From Climacium dendroides (lineage: Eukaryota > Streptophyta > Bryopsida > Hypnales > Climaciaceae), in the NCBI GenBank assembly GCA_950106755.1, contig OX467083.1, positions 28,081,029-28,145,028 of the forward strand: a stretch of 64,000 nucleotides of DNA. The letters are read 5' to 3'. Of this stretch, positions 34,800-47,723 are shown one piece after another. The first letter of the stretch is position 1; each line of letters opens with the position of its first letter. Below the pieces are notes generated by a model, which saw only the letters and a program-made list of their open reading frames with translations, was not told the origin of the DNA and ran no database searches. A program made the position numbers and the translations under genes.

Positions 34800-36329
34800 T
34801 ACCCAAGAAAAAGCTACCACGCCACCTCCCACACTAGAAGTTGACACTTCAATAATATATCTAGAAATCTGAAAAGGTCATGACAAATTCCAAGCTCAAA
34901 AAATCAAGAAGCTCCTTTGAAATCCTCCATTGCTACAATGCAACTTGAACCCTCATAAACAGAAAAGAGAACATGCACCCATTGTTATATCACAAAATCC
35001 TCAATAGAGAAATAAAAAACCTTAAATTCTCCACAACAATAAAAACTAGAAAACTAAATGAGTGCAAAGGGGATGACTAGTAGTAGTACCTGTGACAAAG
35101 AGGTTGATAAAGCCCTGAAACCCTAAAGCTTAGTTGAAGTCCTTGTGCCCTCGTATAACTTTGGGTCCCTTTTACCATTTAACCCAATTGCACTTTAGTT
35201 TCAAAAGCTCCACTCTAAGTGACTTATCTTCATTGATATTGGGTACAAACAAACTAGCAAACGAGTTGTCAAATTATCTTACTTTCAGTGGAGACAAAAT
35301 AAACACTATGGGAATAGATATAATGTTCATTCATTGGAGACAAAATAAAATAAAAAACTATGAAAATACATATAATTGAAGGTCCATTCCCACTTGTTGT
35401 TAGAAGTGTTGTGTAGAATGAAAATTTGATTCAAAAGTGTATCTAAATTTGTTCCAAAACTTCTCAAAGCTTGTGGATCGTTTTCCAAGCAAACAATACT
35501 ACATTTTAGACTACAAGTCAGTAACAAGTGGCTTCTAATAATAAGTTTTTTATAAAAAAACTCCAAAATTTCATTTAAAAAAAATTGCTACAAGTACTTT
35601 AGAAAATTTGCTTCAACGAAAAGGTGTTAAAGAGTGTTTTCATTGAAGGTATTAGGACCTACTTCTACACTGGATTCACATAGAGGACATCAGACAATCC
35701 ATTGAAGAAGGGGCTAGTTGCACATTTTGTGTCACAAAACAAGTACCTATAAATTCAAGAACAAAAGTACAAATCTTTCAAAACATGCTTCATTCTCAAA
35801 ACAAGATATTCAGTTAGACCCTTACCTCAAAAACGAGGCCAATTGCTTACTTGACAATACAGACTCCACTACACAATTAAATGGGGGTGACGAAGTTTGA
35901 CATCTGAGAGATAGAGCCAATCACATGCAAATCAGTTTACGCACGGTGAGGCATCATTCAAAGTACAAAGCATCGTATTCTTGTGTTTGCGTTGTGCGAC
36001 TAGTTGTGAGTCTTATTGTTGCGTACTGGAGCCGTACATGCAGCGTGTTCCTGTACTATGGGCGACTCACATATCCTGTTGGAGCAACAAACAATGGCAC
36101 ATTGACTCAGACCCTACAAATCTAAGATCAGCCAACCCACAAAAAGCAGATCACGCAAAGCCCTTGAACTTATTCTACTCAGCCAATTCACAAGTACAAC
36201 CCACCTTGGCACCGCGTAGAAGGTCAAGGATAAGAAGCCTGGATTTGATTAATCTATGGACCACCATGTGTCCAACAGGCCCAACTGAAGATTGAATTGC
36301 AAGCTGACCTGACCTATCAAACTTATGTA
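34800..36329. other. Intergenic, no gene seen
   Basis: Short frames at 35925-36300 lie in a slightly GC-richer patch, but their reading frames overlap and nothing is recognisable. Confidence 0.35.
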
Positions 36330-36904
36330 AGGTAGTGGGATCATAGATCCATCCTTTAAGGGCTGATTGGGCTAATTTGCCATTTTCACAGATTTCCATG
36401 GACAAAATGATTTTTAATTCATTTTTTAGAGAATGAAAACACTACTAGAAAATTTTGTTTTTCTGTTGTTTTGGTCGCGCTGATCCGGTCAAAATCTGAC
36501 AAAAATCTGTTGGTTTCAACAGATTTTTGTCAAATTTTGACCGGATCAACGAAACCAATTAACAGAAAAACAAAATTTTCTAGTAGTGAAAATAGATGGG
36601 GAACACAACACAAATAGTTTCGTATTTTTCCAAGCATTTTTGAATTACTTGTGAATTTTCAAAGATTCAGGTCATAGGTATCTATTTGTGACCATGCTAG
36701 ATGTCCCAAAATCCATCCCCTTGTGACTTATAAAGAAATGTGCAGAAATCGAAGACAATGATTGGCTCTTATAATTAAAAATAATTATTTTCCTTGAATT
36801 CATTAACAGACCAAAGAAGTCCATTCAAGGGTCACTTGGCATCCATTCTTCAATTACCTACAAGACAGTTTGAAGAAGAGGGTCAAGATTAGATCCACCT
36901 ACCT
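36330..36904. mobile_element. TA-flanked AGGTA-family element with a CACTA MITE nested inside
   Basis: The left end AGGTAGTGGGATC and the complement of the right end, AGGTAGGTGGATC, are inverted. TA flanks both sides (36328-36329 and 36905-36906). The interior aligns with 50723-51119 and, reversed, with 52614-53003. Shared landmarks are a GATGnGGAAC block, CACCTATTTGTGA-like sequence and AATAATTGGCTCTT. The 149-bp CACTA MITE at 36440-36588 interrupts this alignment. Confidence 0.75.
36440..36588. mobile_element. CACTA MITE, 149 bp
   Basis: It begins CACTACTAGAAAATTTTG and ends with the exact complement. AAA flanks both sides (36437-36439 and 36589-36591). The whole element is an almost perfect hairpin around 36510-36520, with GATCCGGTCAAAAT in one arm and ATTTTGACCGGATC in the other. 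Confidence 0.9.
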
Positions 36905-36906
36905 TA

Positions 36907-38655
36907 AGGGTTGAAATTGAATTTTAAATAGGTGATAAATCTTGAAATATTTTTCATTAAATTTTCTTTGAAAGACAATAAGAATTCACATCTAACCCAA
37001 GTTCTTTTGTATTTTTTAGAACTGTATGAAATTGGTTATATAATTTGATGTTGAAATGGAATACGGATTTAAAATGGGTCATCCCTAAAATTTGCATTGT
37101 ATATACATTATTACAAGCTAATAAAAAGAAACATGTACAAATAGTGTACATTCAAGGAGTTCGTTAATTTTATAGCTTTAGCGCATTTAAAAGCTTTGTC
37201 CTTAGTTGTTGGAGAATTTTTGGAATTCCTATGAATTTTCAAAGTGAAAGGTTGAACAATCCTTAAATACCACAAGCCTTTTGGGTGTTTCTAGGAATTT
37301 GCTATAAATTGAACAAAAAATCTATAACTTGATAAGTTGAATCAAATTTTTTAATTTGTAATTGTACAAAATCAAACTTCAATTGTTGAAAACCACATAG
37401 TAAAATATACACAACAATATTACTTATGGATTGAAAGATTATAATGTTTTACTACTATGAGGGTGTTGAAAATGCCAAAGTGATTTGAAGTCTTTCACTC
37501 TTCTTTTGGCATGTTTAATCTAATAATTGGGTCACCAATAGAATATGAGATTATAGGGCCAAACAAGTATAAAGTCATATTTGTACATTTTAAACATGAG
37601 ACGTTCACTTGGTCTAAACATAAAATGTTCAAATTTAAATTATTAAAGTTTTATAAATTAAATTAAAAAATAATTCATATTAGTAAATAATAAATAATTT
37701 AGTAGAAATTCATATTATTAATAAAACCTCATATATGAACTCCTAAACATCCATGCATCCAAACAGTCAATGCACTTGGTTAAACTCAATTGTAACTTTC
37801 AAAATCACTATGTTTCGAATTTGATGCAAACTAAGGAAATGAAGCTTGGCAAGTTTTGTTTCTATATCATTTTTAAATTTTGAAAAATGACAGAAACTAA
37901 AAGAATTATTGCAATTGAAAAATAAATATGTTAGAATCCAAATAATGCATTATGGAGTGTTTTTCATTCATATTTTCTTTTCTTAAAATGGATTTTAGAT
38001 TTAAAACATAAAATTATGTTTCTTATTCAACCCTCCATTTATTGAAAAAACTACAAAGTATTGTAATCATAAATGTTGAAAAGAATATCACAAAAATAAA
38101 ATGAAAATTCTTACTAGTAGAAAATATCAAAATTTTATACATCAAGTAAATAAGAAGATAAGTCTGGTTTAATAGTTGAATTTGACTTCAAATTCTTTGT
38201 TGTGGTTATTTTGGGTGTAAACATAAAATAAACAATTGAACTTTGTTCACACTAATCTCCATAGCTCTCCATAAAATTATGTTTTTGCTGTTTTTACTTA
38301 TTTAAGTTCAATTTTCACAACAAAAATGATAACAATTACAAATTTTCACAAGACAAATTAAAATTTCTCATAGAGATATACAAATCATAGTTTTAAGTGA
38401 AAAAAACATAAGATTGTTGTTTGACCACAATTTAGAAGTCAAAATTGTGCTTAGATACAATGTTTGACCATTTCACAATGGATGAAGTTCTAATAGGGTA
38501 AACCTTATAGTTCCTATATTTATATATATAGGAATAGGAATAGAACTAACTTCTAAATATCCACACATCCTAAAAGTGGATGCACCTTGAACAACTTCAA
38601 TTGCAAATTCAAAATAACTTATTTAAAATTGAATTTGTAATTGGATTAGAACATG
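36907..38655. other. Intergenic, very AT-rich, no gene seen
   Basis: About 36907-37175 resembles the interior of the 49352 and 58093 elements (AAATTTTCTTTGAAAGACAA, then CATCTAACCCAAGTTCTTTT), so it may be a further member without preserved ends. The rest shows nothing. Confidence 0.4.
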
Positions 38656-38659
38656 TAAA

Positions 38660-41600
38660 AAAGGAGGGGGCTTATCTAACAGTGACATAGATAGGTTGTT
38701 CAAACAAGTGTTGTTCCACCCATCATTCAAATTAGAAGATGTTATAGTGAAATCACCTAACGATGTTCAAAACTACGAAAAAACTTTCTACAATGAAGGA
38801 GATGGATGGAAAAAAGAAGAAATCGAAGGAAATGTTTTAAATTATCGGGATCCAATTATTGCGTTGAAAACGTTGTTTTCATCTCCTGTTGTGGCCGAAA
38901 ATTTTATTCTACGACCATCAATGACACCACAACAAGAAGGTTCAAGGGAAAAATATATTCAACTCCTGCAACAGGAAATTGGTGGCATGCAATGCAAGTA
39001 TGTTCCCTAAATCACAAACTTATAGAAAAAAATTTAGTTTGTATTATATAGCTTTTTATTTAAATCTTTGTGAATGTTTAAAATTTGGAATATATAATCA
39101 TATTGGTCCTATAAATGGTTTTCACATCTTCAATTTTCATTCTACATAACTAATTATAAACTTATGTTTGTATAGGAACATGCAAACTTAGAACATGGAG
39201 AAGGCATGGTGATTGCACCTATAATCCTATATAGTGATAAAACATCTTTATCAAATAGTGGCAAAGTAAGTGGGCATCCCATTTATTTTAGTATTGCAAA
39301 TATTTCTTGCGAAGATAAATACCTCCCAGAGGGGCATTGCTTGCTAGTAGTTCTACTTGATATTAATGTCATTGAAAATGACCCCTTGAAGCGATTACAA
39401 CTATTTCAAAAATGTCTTTCACATATTTTAAAACCACTAAAAGACACAAGTTTCAGGTAATTCTATTTTCCATTCAATCAAATTCTTTTGCAATTTATTT
39501 CAGTGCTTATGATGTAGTTATCAAGTAAGATAATGTAATTGTTCATTTGTTAACATACTAATATTAAAGATTTGTATGTGAACTAATAAAAAAAATTGAC
39601 TTTTTCATGAATTGCAATTGTGTATTACCTCACTATATTGTAAGAAACATTAAAAGATTATCCTAAGGACACATGCAAATATTTTTTAATAGTTTCTATA
39701 TTTGAATGTAGAATTCGTGAATTTTCAAACCAATATTACTTATGTTTAATTTTTTGACATTGGTATTTGTTAGTGGGATATCTTTATGTGATCCATTTGG
39801 CAACGAACAGAAAGTGTATCCTCGATTGTATGCTTATATTTGCGATCATTCAGAAGGTTGTAAGGTAACATAATTTCTACAAATGCAATGGCAAAGTAAT
39901 CAAATGATATTGTTGTATTTCTTATGTATCAAATGTTTTTAATATTTTATAAATTTTCTAAACATGTATGTTTGCTATGAATAGGTAACTTGTACATATG
40001 ATACAAATAAATCTCGACATCCTTGTAGTATGTGCATGTGTTCAACACTTTCATTAGTAAATGTTGAAAGAGGACACAATGAATATCGCACAGAAGCTTC
40101 TATGAAAAGAGGTTTACAACAAATGTCTCCACAATCAAGAAGGGTGCAAAAAACAATTGCAAAATTACATTCACTTCATCCAGTGGAAGTAAGTTTTATT
40201 CATACTGTAGTAAAAACTTATGTTGAAGTGGTATAGAATATTAATATTTTTCTATATATACACTGATTAATTAGAAGGAAAATCATAAATATATCCCCTT
40301 TGGTTCCAAAATTCTCATTCAATTTCTTTTTATAAAATTGCAAATACTAGTTTTTGTTTAGTTTTATTCAATGGAATTGGTTATCCAATACATCTTTGTA
40401 TTTTTAGAATATTGTATTGTGTTTAATTTTTAACAATACAAAGGTAGTATTTTAGAATATCAACAAAAGGGATGTTGACATTGATAAAATGTATACTTCA
40501 TTGTTCAATAGTGTGTGCTATGAGACTTTGCTGGAGGAGATACAGAGTTTGGAAGTCCATATTTTGCAATCAATGTCGACATGTTACATCAAGCTAATTT
40601 GGCATCTTCAAAACTCTTATGGACATATTGCAAAGTATGTCTAAGGAATTAACAGTCTCCCCTCTTCCTGAATTGGATAGAAGGCTACTAGTAATCAAGG
40701 AATCTTCACGATTTTTCCAATTCATGGTACTTGGAACTAACAAAGGTAGATACTTTACTTCGAATGCAAATTTTGTGGCATTTGAACACCGTTGTGTAAT
40801 GCAAGTTAGTACTATTTCAACCTCTATACCACTGTTTATCTCCATCACTATGTCAATTTAGCATTTTAAATATAAAAATATGATTTCATCTAAATAACAA
40901 TAGATTTATATCATAAAAAGGTGGATGATGATTGTAATGACTAACAATTCTAATTGTTCATTGATCATTTATCTTCCTAGGTGGTAGTTTTTTGCATGTT
41001 GGGACTATTCCCCAACTTCTTCATTGAGGCCGTTGTAAATTTTTTACAATGGTATCAATTAGCTTGTCAAACAAAAGAATTTTCTGAGGAATCTCTAACA
41101 GCAATGGATGACTGCATGAAAAGGGTATTATTGTACTATTTCAATGTAAATATCCTAAAGATTTCAAGATGTCTCACAAAGGTTTGAATTCTAGTATTTG
41201 AATTTTTAAATGTGGTTTGCTTAAATGTACACCATTCCATTCCATATTTGTTCACAAGCAATAATGGCAATATAATTATTCAATAGTTTATATTTCATTG
41301 TGCACTAGTAAAAAGTATGTGAATTTTTAGAATGATGGGGACATATTTCATTTGACAAAATGAGGAATATGAATAAATCATCACCTATGATAACATAGTA
41401 GTGTAAAATATACTAGTATACAAACAAAAAATATATAAATTTATGAATACAAAAAAATATGAAAATCAAAATCAAGACACAAGGGTGACAAAAATGTTGA
41501 GTATTTTATTCATGTTTTAATGAATGTGGTGTATGCTACAGGGCTATAATGACATTCAGAACTCGTCTAGGAACGTGGCAAAAATCAAATTTCAATTTGG

Positions 41601-42750
41601 TTAAAATTCATGCCATGAAACATTACTCTTCTTCCATTTGTTATTCAGGAGCTCCAGTTGAATATAGTTCGAACATGTATGAAAATTTGCACATAGCATT
41701 GGTGAAAACTGCATACAGAGCTAGCAACAAAAAACAATTCCTTGATTTTATTGTAAAATACAATAGAAGATTGGAAGCACTATGAATGAGTGCATTGGAA
41801 AGGGATGGATATTGTCCACCAATTGGAAAAAATACAGTATTAGAGATGGTATGTCAATATTTCTTTTCAAAAGACCATCATTAATTTTTAGTCTTCTCAT
41901 TGAAAGCACATTTAATTATATAATATTCAAGATTGTTTACATCATTCCATACTATTCTTCTGAACTTCTAATTTGTCTTCTATGATTATTTTATGATGAT
42001 GGTAGACTTTAGAGGATAGACATCATATTTTGGCCAGCTTTCAAATTAATTTGAAAATGGAGTTGTTTGATCTTGATCTTCATACTACAAGAGAAGTATA
42101 TTTGGAAAATGGTCAATCAAAGAAGAAGTGCATTATGGCCAGGATTTTACAACCAAAAATTTTCACGAAATTGAAATTATCTTTGGAGACATATATGAAT
42201 CAAAATAATTTGATGGGGGCACAGGTTTGTACAATTTTCCGTAGTTAGTCTATTATTGTGAATTTTATTTTAATTTTTTTATTTCTTCAAAAAACACTTA
42301 TATCTTAATATTTGACTATATTATTACGTATTACAATCTTATAGATATGTGACTCTATGCCCTGGTGGAAGTTCAAGATATGGAGACACTCCAATGTTTA
42401 CACGTGCTACATCCTCTTTTCATGAAAAAGAATGGTTTGGAAGTGTCTCAATTAAGATGGAAGACGAAGGGGAGGAAGAGAAGACATCATATGGACAACC
42501 TTGTTTGCTCTTCAAATGTTGTATGAAATTAGGGCAACAAAATACAAACGTAACAAAAGAATTGTGTCTAGTGCATATGTACGAAGAGGAAGAAGTGCAT
42601 ACAAATTTGAGATGTCCAAAATTGAAATGGGTAGAAGATGGTCCTGCATCATACAAAGTAATAGAGATAGCATCAATTTTGAAAGCTATTCATGTTATTC
42701 CACACTTCCAAGAAGATGGACATTTTTTTGTAAACAATTTTAAATTTTAA
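38660..42750 (+). pseudogene. Plavaka-like (CACTA-related) transposase, multi-exon, decayed
   Basis: Ten exon-like blocks read in order as a Plavaka-type transposase: 38660-38996, 39176-39456, 39774-39864, 39985-40188, 40456-40804, 40981 to about 41180, about 41542 to 41845, 42006-42224 and 42345-42750, most with GT-AG borders and matching phase. Family-like motifs include RDPIIALKTLFSSPVVAENF, ATGNWWHAMQ, GISLCDPFGNEQKVYPRL, VDMLHQANL then IFKTLMDIL, GLFPNFFIEAVVNFLQWY, KIHAMKHY and the C-terminal GHFFVNNF. Disruptions are a frameshift before TGNWW (about 38960), a missing base near 40588, a frameshift near 41590, an in-frame TGA at 41783-41785 and a frameshift near 42405. The N terminus is missing or upstream. 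No CACTA ends with a duplication could be assigned. The family call rests on recalled motifs. Confidence 0.75.
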
Positions 42751-44635
42751 ATAGAAATTATATTTCACATGGAAACACTAAGATGTAATTAAGTGGATGT
42801 TATATGATTTGTGCATGATGTAATAGCTTTATTGATCCTAGGAAATATTGTGTAAAAATGATGAATTGCAATTGTAAACATGATGCTTCTCATTCTCTAA
42901 AAATCCTAAACCAAACTTTACCAAAGTTACCAAAGTAACATTCTATAGCACTTCAATCTTTTGTTGTTAGACTTGTTTCCCCTTAGGCATATTCAGTTTA
43001 ATGCCTAAAGCAATAAACAATGTTTTTTTGGCAATGTAGCAATTTTGGGCAGCTCATTACAAATGAATTTTTAATTTTTTTTCTTTCGATTTTTTACACA
43101 AGATTAACCCAATGAGTAGCTTTAAGGCTAAACTATTTCTTAACTTTTTACTACATTGTCAAAAAGTTATTGTATAGTATGTCATTTTACTCCTCAAAGG
43201 GCGCCAAGGCAATTTACAATTATGCTTTAAAGTAACTTTAAAAAAAATTGAAATTGATTTTATAGATTTTTATATACATAGAAAGCTATAAATGATTCCA
43301 TTTTGATTAATGAGATGAAAGTTATAAGGATTTAAAGTTTGAGTGTAGTTATGGAATCTCCACTCTAAAATACACTTAGAAGTCTTTTATTTAACTCAAT
43401 TTTCAATACTTTTGAATATATAAATAAATTATTACCAATTTAGTGTCTTGAATCATTTAGGGAATCATTTTGGACTTCTATCTACTTACTATTTTTTCCC
43501 TACATGTTGTACATTTCCAAATGATTTTAAATGTTTCAAGACAATATAGAAGCAGCTTGCCTTGAAGAATGAATCCAAGGAGTAATTATCATATTACCCA
43601 TTTTTTCATACATATGTGATTATGTGAGCTTGTAAAGCACAGCTACCCAGTTTTTTGATGGGCCAAAAAATGGATATTTGTCAAATCAAACCTTACTATC
43701 TTGCAATGTACATGGTGAAAGATTTTGACATTTTTTCCACACCTTTTCAAACCAACTTACTATAAGATCTTACGATTACATGTGTCCAAAAATGGATTTC
43801 CTTAATATTTTGCACTTCATTGTACTAGAAATGACAAAATTGGAGTGCTTTTAGTGAAAACAAAGTCAAAAATTTGACAAAGTGGATGTTTTTATTTGGA
43901 AAATTACAGAAATAGATACATTTCAATATTGTAACTGATTTTTTCATATTTTTCAAAAAATTATATGTCAACAATCAATTTAAGAGTAATTATATATTAG
44001 TAATTTTTAAAATTAATTTCTCGTTTATATATTTTTTATTAATTGTTTTCATTTTATTTATTTCCTTCTAGAAGAGAAAAGAAATTAAATTTTTTTTTAT
44101 CCTAGTTCATTTTGAAATTGTTAATTCAAATATTAAAATGAATAAAAATTACGTAGAATGTAAAATCCTAAACCACTCATGCATTGATCAATAATTGCAT
44201 CCAATCTTGCCATTTTTATCCAAATTCATATGGGTTGTAATCATCAAACCTTTTAATTATGTATTCAATTTCATTCAAAATTTTATGTCAGTGATGATAT
44301 TGATAGTGTATTGCCTTATGATTAATGCTATATTGTTATAATATATCTTCTCAGTATTTTTTTGCACTACATGAGTATGAGTATAATATCATTAAAATGC
44401 AATACTGCAATAGGATGAAAGATATACTTAAATTTTGAGTTACCATAATATTATTTTTGTAGTACTGCAGAAATATTAGTAAAAGGATTGTTAACGTACA
44501 TATTGCAATTGATATATAATTAGATAAAAATGACTATAAAATATAATAATAAAATATTAATAAAATACAAATGCAGTATTAGGTTTTTTCTTTAAAATAA
44601 CGACTGTCTTTGTATTGCTGCAGTACTCTAGTCCG
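42751..44635. other. Intergenic, AT-rich, no gene seen
   Basis: No supported coding region. CAATACTGCA and GCAGTACT words at 44395-44625 resemble those at 28945-29420. Confidence 0.35.
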
Positions 44636-44639
44636 CGTT

Positions 44640-44932
44640 CTCAAAGTTCCCCACCCCGTTCCCCCCCAGTTCCCCCATATCCTCATCGTCACGCTTCCCC
44701 TTGACGGGACTGCTGCCTGCCCCTCGCTTCTTCTTCCGTTGCATGAAATTTATCCAACTCTATCCATAGCCATCGAATTCCCCACCCGCTGCTGCCAGCA
44801 TCTTCTCGTCTTCTCTCGCATCTCCATCGCCGCTGTGGTCGCAGCAGCAGCAGCGGCAAGTGTGGAGGGAGACCTGCCCAGTAAAATTGTGTGAAACTCT
44901 CGCATTCAGAGCTTCCATCAATCTCCACAGCC
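44640..44932 (+). promoter_or_regulatory. Probable 5' UTR and proximal promoter of CLPT
   Basis: Base composition switches abruptly at about 44630 from AT-rich to C-rich pyrimidine stretches (CCCCACCCCGTTCCCCCCC), typical of a plant 5' leader. No TATA box could be assigned with confidence. Confidence 0.4.
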
Positions 44933-47049
44933 ATGGCGGCGTCCACCATGCTCCGCCCGTGCTGCACAACGTCCACCACCGCCGCTGCGCAATCTCTTCT
45001 CCTGCAGCCTCCTCGCTCGTCGTCCAACGCGAGGCTCTGCTGCCCCTTGAGCACCGAGCTGGGCTGGAGCGGTCGCGTGGCTGCTGCTGCGCCATTGATG
45101 CAGAATGCGCAGTCCGTGGTTAGGGTTTCGCAGAGACCGGCACAGATGCGACTCAGTGCTATGTGCATGGTTTTACCTGCTGGAGACATGCAGTAAGTGT
45201 GTGTGTTGGGGGGGGGGGGGGGGGAGATTTGTAGTGGAATTCAGGGCACTGGTGCTTGGATTTTGAGGTTTATGTTGAAAGGCGATGTTGTTGAATTGCG
45301 GTGTCGCGGGATGCGAATTACGGTGTTAGGGTTCTCTGAGACAGGCGCGACTCAGTGCCGTGTGCATGGTGTTACCTGCTGGAAACATGGATTAAGTTTG
45401 TCGTGGAATTTTTATTGGAATTCAAGGCACTGGTGCTGTGATGTTTAGTTGCATGCTGAAGGGCGATGTTGTTGAATTGGGTTGTTGCGGAATGCGAATT
45501 ACGTTGTTAGGGTTCGCTGAGGTAGGCGCCACTCAGTGCTGTGTGCATGGTGTTGCTTGCTGGAAACAGGGATTAAGTTTGTAGGGGGTATTTTGCAACT
45601 CATTCGACTGGAATTTGGATTTTGAGATTAGAAGGAAGGGACACCCAATGTTGCTAGCGTACTGAGCATAGTTACTATTATTAGGCTGGTTAAAAATCTC
45701 ACCTGTTTCCGTGTTCTGTTGGCAACGAAAGAGAATGCCAACGCTCAAAAGAATGCTTCATTTGGGTACCGTTTGCGCTAGTCATGTCAGGTCAAAGTTT
45801 TATGAACCGATGATCTAACACCTCCATCCACCTAACCAATATGCAAGACTTTAGGGTGGCGATTTGGGAGTGCTTACCTTATGTGGTAGAGCCGTCTTAT
45901 TCATTTCCATATTACATGGGATTATTGTAGGTCCCTTATCGGTGCGGCTCTACCATTTAAAGAGTCGTTATGACTTAGACATGTTGTTCATAAATCGTTT
46001 CTGGCAGAGTGGAAGCCCCGAAGGTCAATTGGGAGGCTAGGGCTGTGAAGTCTTTCAGCATGGCTGAGTTGGAGGCTCGCAAGTTGAAGTACCCTAACAC
46101 AGGAACTGAGTCACTTCTACTTGGAATTCTCACTGAAGGTGAGTTCTTGCAACAACCAAATCATGATTGTGGATCGAGTAGTTGGAATATTTCGAATAAT
46201 AGAATAGTTGTTGATGGAGTGGTTGGAAATTTGGAATGTTTCGAGTGTAATTCACTTATTTGGCTGGTCGTATGTAGGTACAAGTGAGGCAGCTAGGTTT
46301 CTAAGAAGAAATGGCGTGACGCTATTTGGAGCAAAGGAGGAGATAATTAAGCTGCTTGGCAAAGCGGACATGTACTTCTTCAGTGCAGAGCATCCAGCTC
46401 TCACTAGCTCTGCTCAAAAGGCGTTGGCCTGGGCTGTTGATCCAAAGAACAAACCTGGTAATTTCGAACTTTGAAGTGAATTTTTGTAGAAGGAGCGGTA
46501 ACCACACGTTTCTTTTGAGGATTTAGGGTTTACTTTTGCTAACGCGACTGCTCAGTCTTTAAATGTTAACCCATTGTTGACGCTTTGTACAAGTTCCTCA
46601 TGTAATTGTTGACCTCTAATTCGCTGGTTCTCGAGAGCAATTTTTGCGAGTTTCAAATTTCCATTTTGACATTTGTTATTTGTTACAGAGGGTGCTTACG
46701 GTGAAGAGTTGAGCACAACGATGTTGATTCTCGGTATCTGGGCTCAGAAGGGCTGCGCCGGTCAAAAAATACTTGAAACTCTCGGAATCAACGATGATAA
46801 AATTGCTGAGCTTGCTGATACTGTAAGTACATCCTTTTGGTGCTGACTTTTTATCGAGGTTTCCGGCGATGACCTTCATGGGATGCTGATTAAACTGTCA
46901 TAATGTTGAGTTAGTGACTAACGTTTGCTGTCCGTGACATCTATTAAAATTGCTTTGGTTTTTATGTGACAGCATGTTAACGATCAATTTTGTATTCGCA
47001 GATGAAGATTTCGCCTGCCAAGAGAGGAAGTTATCAACAATTAGTATAG
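44933..47049 (+). CDS. CLPT: CLPT, plastid Clp protease accessory subunit (Clp N-domain protein), five exons
   Basis: Exons 44933-45192, 46008-46138, 46278-46457, 46689-46822 and 47002-47049 join in phase with GT-AG introns to give 250 residues. CLPT proteins bind the plastid ClpPR core and help its rings assemble. They resemble the N-terminal domain of Hsp100 chaperones but lack ATPase modules. The first roughly 85 residues are rich in Ala, Ser, Thr and Arg and poor in acids, as in a chloroplast transit peptide. Next comes the Clp N-domain: FSMAELEARKLKYPNTGTE, LLLGILTEG, EEIIKLLGKADMYFFSAEHP, LTSSAQKALAWA and LILGIWAQ, with the two-repeat spacing of the family. No Walker motifs occur, and length agrees with the roughly 240-residue Arabidopsis proteins. 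The ATG at 44933 gives the transit peptide; an in-frame upstream GTG is not a start. The gene looks intact. Confidence 0.95.
45119..45590 (+). repeat. Exon 1/intron 1 junction of CLPT repeated three times
   Basis: A segment starting GTTAGGGTT occurs at 45119, 45325 and 45506 (spacings 206 and 181). Each copy contains GACTCAGTGC or CACTCAGTGC, TGTGCATGGT, then ...GCTGGA(G/A)ACA and a TAAGT-like end. Copy 1 is the real 3' end of exon 1 with donor GTAAGT at 45193. In copies 2 and 3 the donor is changed to GATTAAGT, so they would not be spliced as decoys. Confidence 0.85.
45208..45224 (+). repeat. Run of 17 G in CLPT intron 1
   Basis: An uninterrupted G17 run starts 15 bases after the exon 1 donor site, preceded by GTGTGTGTGTT. 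It could form a G-quadruplex in the transcript, and its length may be affected by sequencing error. Confidence 0.8.
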
Positions 47050-47719
47050 TAGATATTCAGCCTCTTTTTTTCCAGTTTTGGTCAATTTTCTAGTGCTGAT
47101 TCACTGAAAAAGAATAGTTGGTAATTTCACTGAGTAATAGTTGGTCGACTTGATGCATTAGAGCATCGTTTTAGGCATCTCATGTGGTGGGACTCCGTTT
47201 TTGTTTGTCTTACACTTCATGAACAAATTTAATCCGGATATTCGCAAAGATTTGCATTAGGCACTTCATGAACAACATTATAGTTGTTTAGTGTTTTTAG
47301 GAGCGTCGCCTGCCTTCCTACGGAGTACTATTCTGAGATTGTATTGCGTTAATTATCTAGCTCAAATTTGTGTTTTTCGAGTGAAGCTTGAGAGGCCCTT
47401 GGTCCTTAGATTCGACCTACAAATGTCGAGCTCGATCTCAGATCGTTCGCAAGTTCGTGTACTTGACCTCTGTATGAATTATGTTCTAAATACGGAACAT
47501 AGAACAGTATATAATGCAATTCAAGACTCGTGTTTCTTCTACGTGCATGAAAATTCTTGAAATTCTTAATCTACAGTAGCAAGCTTCTAGAATCTTACTA
47601 AGCGTTGTAATGGAACCCGATTTCTGTATTTCAATATTTCCATTCGGTGCAGTCGGTGACATTAAAAGTCAAATCTGAATTTTTACATAGTTCTTGATTT
47701 TAAATTTCTCTAGGCGTGA
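47050..47719 (+). other. 3' UTR and flank of CLPT
   Basis: Non-coding sequence after the stop, with intermediate GC. No clear polyadenylation signal. The open frame at 47291-47560 has no recognisable feature. Confidence 0.4.
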
Positions 47720-47723
47720 TTAA

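Noticed and set aside
41302..41406. CACTAGTA...AGTAGTG pair inside a Plavaka intron
   Set aside because: Beyond the first few bases the ends do not match, and no 3-bp duplication flanks them.
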